From Bacteroidales bacterium (GTDB taxonomy: Bacteria; Bacteroidota; Bacteroidia; Bacteroidales; WCHB1-69), in contig JAEEQE010000008.1 in the NCBI GenBank assembly GCA_016285145.1, positions 16,915 to 80,914 of the forward strand: a DNA stretch of 64,000 nt, in the 5' to 3' direction. The notes under the pieces were generated by a model that was not told where the DNA came from, did not search any database, and was given only the letters and a program-made list of their open reading frames with translations. Positions 25,611 through 35,000 of this stretch are shown one piece after another; positions within the stretch are counted from its first letter, which is position 1, and each line of letters begins with the position of its first letter. The translations under genes and the position numbers were made by a program.

Positions 25611-26306
25611 ATGAACATACGGATATTGGACAATATTATCTCCCTTTTCTACCCACGGCTGTGTGCCGCCTGCGGGAACGCGCTCCAGCAGCATGAGCAG
25701 GAAATCTGCCTGCCCTGCATGTTGCATCTGCCGGAAACCAACTATCATTTGGACCACGACAATCCGCTGCGGGAGATTTTTGCGGGTCGGGTGAAGGTGG
25801 AGGAGGTGGCTGCCCTCCTGTTTTATAAGAAAGGGAACCGCGTACAACATATTTTACATCATTTAAAATACAATGGAAAGAAGGAGATTGGGGCTTATTT
25901 GGGCGAATACTACGGAAAAAAACTGAAAGACGAGCCACGCTTTCAGGATATTGACGGCATCATCCCTATTCCACTGCATCCTAAGAAGTTGCGCAAGCGC
26001 GGCTACAACCAGAGCGAGTGGATCGCCAACGGCCTTGCCTGCGGCATGGGACGCGAGGTATGGACGGACGTGCTCGTGCGCACGCAATTCACGGACACGC
26101 AGACGCGCAAAAGCCGCTTCAGCCGGTGGGAGAACGTCAAGGAGGTGTTTGCCGTGCAACATCCGGAGAAGATCGAGGGAAAACACCTGCTGGTCTGCGA
26201 CGATGTGCTGACCACCGGTGCCACAATGGAAGCCGCCATTCATCAGTTAGAGAGCGTTAACGGGGTGAGGGTCAGCGTGGTGACGTTAGCCACCGCACAC
26301 AATTGA
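25611..26306 (+). CDS. comF: ComF-family phosphoribosyltransferase-like protein
   Basis: The 231-residue protein has an N-terminal four-Cys zinc-finger-like segment (C18, C21, C33, C36) and a phosphoribosyltransferase fold with the PRPP loop LLVCDDVLTTGATMEAA near the C-terminus. It also has the family blocks GIIPIPLHPKKLRKRGYNQS and RKSRFSRWENVKEVF. ComF proteins are needed for DNA uptake in naturally competent bacteria, but homologues are widespread and the substrate is unknown. The gene stands between the 23-bp repeat array and a PfkB kinase with its own promoter. The symbol is by family resemblance only. Confidence 0.85.
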   Translation: MNIRILDNIISLFYPRLCAACGNALQQHEQEICLPCMLHLPETNYHLDHDNPLREIFAGRVKVEEVAALLFYKKGNRVQHILHHLKYNGKKEIGAYLGEYYGKKLKDEPRFQDIDGIIPIPLHPKKLRKRGYNQSEWIANGLACGMGREVWTDVLVRTQFTDTQTRKSRFSRWENVKEVFAVQHPEKIEGKHLLVCDDVLTTGATMEAAIHQLESVNGVRVSVVTLATAHN

Positions 26307-26315
26307 TTTTTGTTC

Positions 26316-26323
26316 TATCTTTG
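26316..26323 (+). promoter_or_regulatory. -7 promoter element of the PfkB kinase gene
   Basis: TATCTTTG followed by CAACG is a perfect match, 35 nt before the ATG at 26359. Confidence 0.75.
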
Positions 26324-26358
26324 CAACGTTTTTCTAACGATAATAAAACATTTAAAAA

Positions 26359-27330
26359 ATGAAGAAAATATTAGGCATCGGCAACGCCCTCGTGGATATC
26401 CTGGTCCACATTGAAAACGACAACATCTTATCACAAAACCAGTTGGACAAAGGCGGGATGGTCATGATTGATGCAGACCGCAAGCGGCAGCTGCACGAGC
26501 AGATCGGGCACATGGAGCAGTCGTGCGCCACGGGCGGTTCCACCTCCAACACCATCCACGGCATCGCCCGTTTGGGAGCGCCGGCAGGCTATATCGGCAA
26601 GATCGGACGTGACCCGATGGGGCAGTTCTTCCGCAGCGAGATGGAACGCTTCGGCGTGACCCCGCACCTCATCGAATCGGACGTGGACACGGGCATCGCC
26701 ACCACCTTCATCTCCACCGACGCGGAGCGCACCTTCGCCACCTACCTCGGCGCCGCCGCCATGATGACTCCCGACGAACTCGACCCAGCCGTATTCGAAC
26801 AGTACGACTGCATCCATGTGGAGGGATACCTCATCTTCAACCACGACCTCATCCTCAAAATCTGCCAGATTGCCAAGGAAAAGGGACTCCAAATCTCCAT
26901 GGACATGGCCAGTTACAACATCATCGAGGCCAATTACGACTTTGTGAAGATGCTGCTCACCGACTATGTGGACATCATCTTCGCCAACGAGGAGGAGGCG
27001 AAAGCCTTTACAGGCAAAGAGGGCATAGACGCACTGAACGTGCTGTCCGAATACTGCCCCACCGCCATCGTCAAGGTGGGGAAAGAGGGTTCCTTCATCA
27101 AGATGGATGGAAAAACCACCAAGGTGGGCGTCATTCCGGTGAAGGCGGTGGACACCACCGGCGCTGGCGACATCTACGCCTCCGGCATCCTGTACGGCCT
27201 CATGAACGGCTATACCCCGGAGCAGGCCGGCGAGTTGGCCGCATACTTGGCCGGACACGTGATTGAATACGTGGGAGCCAAGCTGCCGGACAATGTGTGG
27301 ACCGCCGTACACGAAAAATTCTTCAAATAG
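26359..27330 (+). CDS. PfkB-family sugar/nucleoside kinase, probably adenosine kinase
   Basis: This 323-residue kinase has the ribokinase (PfkB) fold. The start IGNALVDILVHI, the glycine pair in CATGGSTSNTIHGIARLG (58-72), and the catalytic DTTGAGD motif (265-271, base D271) are visible. The family phosphorylates a hydroxymethyl group of sugars or nucleosides with ATP. The AEEAK-like FANEEEAKAFTG block and overall length match proteins usually called adenosine kinase in Bacteroidota, which would fit with AMP nucleosidase in purine salvage, but the substrate is inferred. It has its own promoter and converges with the tRNA gene. Confidence 0.85.
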   Translation: MKKILGIGNALVDILVHIENDNILSQNQLDKGGMVMIDADRKRQLHEQIGHMEQSCATGGSTSNTIHGIARLGAPAGYIGKIGRDPMGQFFRSEMERFGVTPHLIESDVDTGIATTFISTDAERTFATYLGAAAMMTPDELDPAVFEQYDCIHVEGYLIFNHDLILKICQIAKEKGLQISMDMASYNIIEANYDFVKMLLTDYVDIIFANEEEAKAFTGKEGIDALNVLSEYCPTAIVKVGKEGSFIKMDGKTTKVGVIPVKAVDTTGAGDIYASGILYGLMNGYTPEQAGELAAYLAGHVIEYVGAKLPDNVWTAVHEKFFK

Positions 27331-27348
27331 GAAATTTTCACAACAAAA

Positions 27349-27370
27349 AAGGGACACTTTCGCGTCCCTT
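27349..27370 (-). terminator. Terminator of tRNA-Thr
   Basis: Perfect arms AAGGGAC (27349-27355) and GTCCCTT (27364-27370), with six T on the minus strand, follow the 3' end of the tRNA. The plus side lacks a T run. Confidence 0.8.
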
Positions 27371-27373
27371 CTG

Positions 27374-27446
<73 letters not shown>

Positions 27447-27461
27447 TTGTTTTTGAGGCTG

Positions 27462-27469
27462 CAAAAATA
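27462..27469 (-). promoter_or_regulatory. -7 promoter element of tRNA-Thr
   Basis: TATTTTTG on the minus strand ends 16 nt before the mature 5' end of the tRNA, as expected. Confidence 0.7.
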
Positions 27470-27498
27470 GAAAAAAAATTGATACAAACACTTTTAAA

Positions 27499-28782
27499 AT
27501 GAAAAAAATATTCTGCACCCTACTGGCATACGTTTTCTGCCTTGGTGTGACCTCTGCCCAGGACTTCAACACCTACTTCACAGACAGAACGTTACGAATC
27601 AACTACCTCCATATCGGAAACGGCACGGAGGAGTCGTTGGAAATAGACCATTACACGGCTGGCGGCATCTGGAGCGGCACACGTGCCTACCTCATCGAGC
27701 CGAACAACTACGGAGACCTTACGCTGGAAGTGTTCGATTCCCTCTCCAACAAGCTGATTTACAGTCGGAGCTACTCCAACCTTTTCATCGAATACCGCAC
27801 AACGGAACGTGGCAAAACGGAAATCGATTCCATGGAGGAATGCGTCAACATGCCTTTCCCGAAGAACACGGTGCGTCTCAAGTTCACCAGCTTCGACCGC
27901 AACCGCAAGCCGACCACCCTTTCCATTTCCTATTTCAATCCCAAAACTACGGAATGCACCCCCGTTGTAAAGTATTACAAAACTTTGAACCTCCATGTCG
28001 GCAACAAGCCCTCCAAAGCCATTGACATCCTGTTCATCCCCGACGGGTACGCCCAGTCGGACAAGAAGTTACTGAAATACGACATGAAGCGCTTTGCCTC
28101 CTATGTGATGAATTGCTCCCCTTACAAAGAGATGAAGAAGAAGGTCAACATACGGGCCATCATGGGATTCTCGGAGGAGTCAGGCATCACGCAGCCTCAA
28201 AACAACATTTACCGAAACACACTTTTGAACTGCACCTATAATGCGTTGGATTTGGACCGTTACCTGATGTGTCCCGGCGTTTGGAATTTGCACGAGGTGG
28301 CCGATGACGCACCCTACGATGCCATTGTAATCATCTGTAACAGTGAAAAATATGGCGGTGGTGGCATCTACAATTTCTATTGTACGGTTTACAACCACGG
28401 CGAGTATCCCGATTATGTCATTGTACATGAGATGGGGCACCTGATTGGCGGTCTTGCCGATGAATACTACACTTCCGAGGTGTCGGTACAGGATTTCTAC
28501 CCCGAGGGGGTGGAGCCAGTGGAACCGAATGTCACCACACTGGTAGATTTCAAATCGAAATGGCAGGACATGCTGCCCGCGGGAACGCCCGTGCCCACGC
28601 CTCCGGCGAAAAAAAGCAGTCCAGAATATGACCAGCTCGGCGTGTTCGAGGGCGGCGGATATGCGGCCAAAGGCGTGTATCGTCCCGCCATGCACTGCAC
28701 CATGCACCAAATCCGCTACGACGACTTCTGCCCGGTGTGCAAAAAGACGCTGGAAGATGTGCTGGAATATTATTCCAAGTAA
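27499..28782 (+). CDS. Secreted M64 family metallopeptidase (IgA-peptidase-like)
   Basis: The 427-residue protein has a signal peptide (MKKIFCTLLAYVFCLGVTSA), an N-terminal beta domain (about 25-160) and a zinc metallopeptidase domain (about 165-425). The zinc site is VHEMGHLIGGLADEYY: HExxH with H310, E311 and H314, and a third ligand further on. Other M64 marks are DILFIPDGYAQ and a cysteine-rich end (HCTMHQIRYDDFCPVC). Family M64 includes IgA-cleaving peptidases from gut bacteria; the substrate here is not known. There is no C-terminal sorting domain, so it should stop in the periplasm or use another route. No clear promoter was found. Confidence 0.9.
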   Translation: MKKIFCTLLAYVFCLGVTSAQDFNTYFTDRTLRINYLHIGNGTEESLEIDHYTAGGIWSGTRAYLIEPNNYGDLTLEVFDSLSNKLIYSRSYSNLFIEYRTTERGKTEIDSMEECVNMPFPKNTVRLKFTSFDRNRKPTTLSISYFNPKTTECTPVVKYYKTLNLHVGNKPSKAIDILFIPDGYAQSDKKLLKYDMKRFASYVMNCSPYKEMKKKVNIRAIMGFSEESGITQPQNNIYRNTLLNCTYNALDLDRYLMCPGVWNLHEVADDAPYDAIVIICNSEKYGGGGIYNFYCTVYNHGEYPDYVIVHEMGHLIGGLADEYYTSEVSVQDFYPEGVEPVEPNVTTLVDFKSKWQDMLPAGTPVPTPPAKKSSPEYDQLGVFEGGGYAAKGVYRPAMHCTMHQIRYDDFCPVCKKTLEDVLEYYSK

Positions 28783-29072
28783 AAGATTAGAGTTGAGAGT
28801 TTAGAGTTGAGAGATTAGCTATTGGCCGTTGGCCGTTGGAATTTGGGAATTAGAAATTGGGATTTGATATTGGCTTTTAGCTATTGGCCGTTGGCCGTTG
28901 GCTTTTGGACTTTGTGTTAATGCCTGAATAAGGTTGACCGTTGGTCACTATTCACTATTCACTGATCACTGGTCTTAGTTCCTTAACCCCTTACTTTAAC
29001 GCTTCAACGAAAAAGGAGCCGACACCTTCCAGCATCGACTCCTTTGATTTTATTCACGTATTCTGCGTGTGC
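28783..29072. repeat. Intergenic repeat-rich region
   Basis: A 24-bp exact direct repeat of the form TAGCTATTGGCC followed by two GTTGGCC-like units lies at 28816-28839 and 28878-28901. A 60-bp segment at 28911-28970 is repeated at 46141-46200 with one difference. The region ends in the terminator for the gene at 29073-37028. No gene is seen. Confidence 0.75.
29011..29050 (-). terminator. Terminator of the 2651-residue surface protein gene (family copy 1)
   Basis: Arms AAAGGAGCCGA (29012-29022) and TCGACTCCTTT (29035-29045) pair with one wobble and are followed by a T run on the minus strand. The loop CACCTTCCAGCA is shared with three other terminators in the window. Confidence 0.85.
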
Positions 29073-32000
29073 CTATTTCTTCACGAAACTCTTCGTCACC
29101 ACGCCCTTCTCGGTGCTGATGCGCACGAAATACATGCCGGCAGAGAGCTCCCTCACATCCAACTCAACCGTATTGGCATTCACTTCCACCGTTTTCAACA
29201 ACTTGCCATAGACATCATACACCTGAACATTGTTCATTGTAAACTGTTCATTGTAAATTGTCAATTGTCCGGAGGTCGGGTTCGGGAAGAGGCTGGTAGC
29301 CAGTTCGTAGTCGGTGATGCCATCGGCCAACGTGGTGAAATTGATCATGCCCGATGTCGCTGTCTGTCCATCAGTGCAATTCGCCACCACATACACAGAA
29401 TACGTCGTTTCCGGCAGCAGGCCCGTAAGCACATACGGGTGCTCGCTCACTGTAACGGTGGATTCCTGAGACACACCATTCTCCTTGTAATGGATAGTCC
29501 AAGAGGTGGCGGTGCCGTTCTCCGTCCAGTTCAGTTTCACGCTGTTCTTTGTCATCTCCGTGGCCGTCAGGTTGGTCGGCTCCTGGCATCCGGATGGCAA
29601 AGCCATCGTAGTGAACGTCAACTCGGCAGACCAGTCGCTGCTGGCATTGTCACCGCACACGGCCTTGACCGCCACCTTGTATTCGGTTGCCGGGTCAAGG
29701 TTGCTGAGCGTATAATGATTCGTGGCAACAGGTTGCTGATTCCAATTCGTTTCACTGGTTTTTCTATATTGTAAAATCCAGGAAACCGCGTTATTGGCAT
29801 CCCAAGAAAGTTCCACCGAAGAGGTTGTGATGGTGCCAGACGTCAGACCCGTAGGGGCCAGACAAGCATCTGCCTGCGGCGTGGTGAACGTGAGCGTGTT
29901 GCTCCATTCGCTACTCATGTTGCCACCGCAGAGGGCACGCACGCGAACTTCGTAGTTGGTTTCTGCCGTCAGGTTGGACAACACACAGTTCGGTGCGCTG
30001 ACATTCATCGTCTGCCACGTGGCATCCGATTGGGTCTTGTAGTTCACCTCCCATTGGCTGGCTCCATTAGGACTCCAGCTGATAGAAGCACTGTTGGCCG
30101 TCAAATTGGAGTATGCCAAGTTGGTGGGTTGGTCGCACACCACAATCGGACGCACGGCGATGTCGTCAACGCAGCAGCGGTACGCCAGCGTAGTGGATGT
30201 TGGGTAAGTGTTCACCCACTTGAAGGCGATGCGGGCACCCGCCGGCACATTAGTGACATTCTGGAACGTGACGGAATCTCTGGTTATCGCCGTGACGGGT
30301 ACAATATTGGCCACCGGTACGAACGTGCCGATATTGTACGGATCCGTCGTGTATCCGACCTCCAAACGCACGTATGTGGCATCGGCAGTACCCATACGTT
30401 TGGAGAAAGCAATGCTGATGTTGGACAATGACTCGTTGAATTCCGGCAACGCCACCAAGGTGGAATCCGTGGGATAAGCCTGCATCAACAGCGTGTTGGG
30501 CTCGCTGGAAGCGAATGCGTATGATGTGGAGGCCAGACGGGAAACCACGTGCGGCTGCCATGCGGAAGCCTCAAAGGTGCTGTAACCGTGCCAGCAATCC
30601 GGAAGCACACCCTCTGTCTGATAGGTGGCATTTGTCGTAATGGCATCAAAGTTCTCAAGATAAGGCAGAGCTTGCGGAGCACACACCGTTTGGGCTGTGA
30701 CAGCATCCGAATATGCGCTACCGTCGCTTGCGGTACAGTTCGCCATCACGGCAAATTCATACGTCGTACCCGCTTGCAAACCGGTCACCACATACGGGTG
30801 GGTTGTCACATTCGGGAGATAGGAATACGTGCTCGTGCCCGCTTCAGCGTAACGGATGGTGTAGCTGGCCGGCGAGTCATTCCACGGGTCGTTCCAATCC
30901 AACGTTGCCGAGTTGGCGGTCACCTGAGTCACCATCAAACCTTCCGGATCGAAACAAGACGGGATCTCTGACACCACAACATTGTCCACATAAACCGTGT
31001 TATAGGCAGGAGTCCGCGACAGGAAAGCAATAAAGTTTCCATTACCGCTGTACTGGCTGAACACCACGCGCTTGGGCTCAAAGATGCTGGGCAGAGGAGA
31101 CGACACCGTATCCACAGGCACAAAGGTGCTCAGGTCATGCGGATCCGTCATTACACCTACTATCAGGAAATAGTCGGCAGAGGAGGCTTTATAGTCAAAT
31201 TGTACCTGTAACGTGTTGATATTCCGGTTAAACGGAGGTGTCGTGGCCAACGAGTAAGTAGTGCTGCTGGAATAGAAATACAGTGCCGCACCCGATGTGA
31301 TATACGGATAATTTGTGGTAGCCGAATAGGTATTTTCCCTCTCCCAACAATGCGGGAAAGCGGCAGATCCCGTTCCCTGATTTTCAAAATCTTGCACAAA
31401 CGGCAGCGAGTCAATCGGCGTACAATCTGTGCGGAACGAGTAAACCTGGCTCCAAGCGCTGTTTTCGGTAGGGCTACAGATTGAGCGAGCATATACGTCA
31501 TAGTTGGTGCCCGGGGTAAGACCGGTGATGGTGAGACTGTCTTCGTAAGCAATCACCGAGGTGGCACCCGCCACCAGCACATCAGGACTGAAGCCTTCAG
31601 GACCGTAGGCCACTTCCCATTCGGTTTCACCACTGCCGTTACGCCATTTCAGGGAGGCCGAGGTCATGGTGATATCGGTGGCCGTGAGGTTGGCCGGCTT
31701 CACACAACCCGGAGCATACGTCACCGACAGGTTGTCGATATACAACGTGGCCGCCGTCTGTACGGAACGGATAGCGAGGAACTTGCCTGTTCCGACATAC
31801 GAGGTGAATGGGATGTGGAACTCGTTCCACACCGTGGTGCGGGCATTGACCGTCTCTACATGCTCAAATGTACTCATATCCGACGGATTGCTCATCACAC
31901 CCACCTCAACAGAATAGTTGAGATTAGAGAATTTTCCGAAGAAATTCAATTGTAACACATTGATATTGGCATCAAATTCGGGCAGAACGGCATAGTTGCT

Positions 32001-35000
32001 CGTTGTCGAGCTGGTGTAGAAATAAAGATAGTTGCCAATATAGACATACGAAGCGCTGTTGTTCGTATATAATGTTCCATTACCTGTCTTGGTCCAACAC
32101 TCCGGAACATTGCCCGTCCCAGTGGACATATTGTCGAAATCATGGGAATACGGTACCGGGAACGGAGCGCACGTTGTGGTGAAATTGCAGGCAAACGACC
32201 ACGGAGAGGGGGATCCATCCGGACAAATGTTGCGAACGTAGAACGTATATTCCGTGTTGGGTTGCAGGTTGTCCAAGAGGAATGAGCTTCCCGGATTGTA
32301 GATTGTAATCGGCGTGGCCGTGTCGGGCAGGAAGCCAGGCTCGCCATATACATATTCACAACTGCTGACGTTCGGCGTGGAATACCATACGATTTCGGCA
32401 CTTTCCGATGAGACACCGTGGACCGTGACATCCAACGGCATAAAACAACTTTCTGCCGTGTCAATCACCATATCATCTATTCTAACCGTGTTGGTCCGCT
32501 CCTTATCTCCGCACTTGATCGCGATAAAGCGGCCCGTGCCAGTATAATTGGCAAAATAGACGCTCATATCCTCCCATGTGGACAATGTAGAAGGACAAAT
32601 GGCCTGAACCGGAACAAACGAGTTGGGATTCGCCGGATTATCCATCACACCCACCACCACTTTGTTTTCGGCGGTTGTGATTTTAGCCTTGAATGACATC
32701 TTCAACGTGGTGAGGTCGATAGAGGCATCCAACTCCGGCAGAATGGCTATATCAAAATAGGTGGTCGTTGCGTATAAATAGAGGGCTCCGGGAAGCGTGT
32801 TCACATTGCCAACCGCCGTATTGACATACGGATAGGTGGTCGTGGTGCCACTGTAATATTTGCTCCAACAGTCAGGCAGATTTGTGTAACGGCTGACACT
32901 TCCATCGAAATTCTCTGTATAAGGGATGGTCGTAATGGCATTGCAAAGAGTGGTGGTCGTAATCTCATCCGTATAGGCGCTTTCATCACCATAGCCACAC
33001 ACAGATTTGATTTTGAACTGATAGATGGTACCGGCATTCAGCCCATGAAGCGTGTAAACCGTATCCGTAATACCTGGAACAGACGTCCACTGGGAAACGG
33101 TGTCCTCTTTGTATGCGATTTCCCATTCCGTTTCCATAGCACCCGGGCTCCAAGAAAGCGTGATGGATGTCTGGGTCTGTTCTTCCACCGACACATTCAC
33201 CGGTTTGTAGCAAGTGTGGATTTGGTCCAATGTAAAATTATCCAAATACATATTTGAAGTTATATTCGTGCCACCAAACTTAAAAGCGAGGAAACGGCCC
33301 GTGCCGGTATAGTTGGTGAATTCCACCAATTTCTCTTCCCACGTGTTCGTGGTGCTCACCTGAATTGTATCATACGGAACAAAAGTGTTGATATTCATGG
33401 AATCCGTCATGAATCCAATCATCAACATATAAGATGTGCTACTGCTTCTTACACGGAAAGTGGCAGCCAAACTCGAGATGTTGAAAGAATCGTCGATTCT
33501 GGGCGTGGCAAGAAAGTTCGAGTAGTACGTGTAATCGGATTGGCCACTCTGCGTACCACTGCTGAAATACACGGAAGCGGGTGCGGAGAAGTTTGTGGTA
33601 GTCAAATACGGATAGTAATTGTACGTGCCCGTATTGGTGCAGCCATGCGTCCAACAGGTGGGATGCGCATTGGAGCCCGTGCCATACGTATCGAAATTGT
33701 CGGTGAATGGCAGCGTGGAGATGATACCGCACTCTGTCATAAACGAATATTCCAACGACCAGGGACTCGCACTGCCCATACCGCAGTCGGCCTGTACCTG
33801 GACAGTGTAATTCGTGGAGGGTATCAGGTTGGCAACCGGACAGTTGCTCGTGGTCAGCCCACTATATTCCGTCCAAGCCGCATCATCATCGTTTGTAGGC
33901 TTTATGCGCAAGGTCCAGGATGACACATCGGGATTAGATTGCCAGGCAACATCCGCACTCGTGGTCGTGATATTGCTGGACGTCACATTTTCCGGTCTCG
34001 GACAGTCGTTCGTGAAATCCAAGTTCAATTCGTCAATATAATACATGCCAGTGCCCGTCGTGTTCAAACGGAAAGCGATATGGCGGTTGAAGCCTGTGGT
34101 CTGCACACTGTCGAAGCGGACTTCCACAAACTGATGTGAACCTGTAGCCGTAGGTACTGTATGAACCAATTCGAAGGTGGAGGTGTCAAACGGATTGCTC
34201 ATGACACCAATCTCCAGATTGCCAGAAGTGACAGCCACCTGGTAAGCCCAGAAATTGAGGGTCAAGCCCTCTATATTGGCATTGATCGGCGGGGTGGCCG
34301 CCCATGCGTTTTTACTGCTGAAACGCAAGGCCGCAGCGCCATCATGTGCATACGAAGTGGAGGTGTAAACCGACGGATAGGTCAGCGTGGCAGAGGAGGC
34401 ATACGCCATCGGACGGGTCCAGCAGTCCAGATAAGCATTATTGGCATAGGTGTTGAAATCCTGCATATATGGCACATCCAGCACATCCGAGCACAAGGTG
34501 GTGAATTCCTCCTCGAAGCAATAGGGACTTTCTCCACTGGCACAGGTCATCTTCACCTTGAATTTATATTTGTTGTCGTCGATAAGGCCCGTAACCGTAT
34601 ATGTGGTATCGGTAATGTTGGTGATTTCCACCCAAGTGGCCGCCGGGTCTTCCGCATCAAGGTAGGCCAATGTATAAGAGAGGGGCGTGCTGCCGGCAGG
34701 CGCATTCCATGAACAGGAAATGCTGTTGTCACTACCATTTGTCTGCACCAGATTCTCCGGCATGGAACATCCTGGTATAGTGACCGTCAAGTTGTCGATG
34801 AAAATTCCATTGTACCCATACGATGATCCCATAGGTGGCTTGGCTACTATAAAGGCAATGTAGCCGGCCGGGCCATTGTAATTGGCCAACGACAAGGTGT
34901 ACTCTTCATAATTCGTGGTTGTATTTTCAAGAGAATCCAATGGAATAAAAGTATTAAAGTCCACGGGATCTGTCACGATACCGATGACGACCTTGCTCTG

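Noticed and set aside
26431-27357. 308-residue minus-strand open frame
   Set aside because: Antisense shadow of the PfkB kinase; His/Gly/Val-rich, without recognisable motifs.
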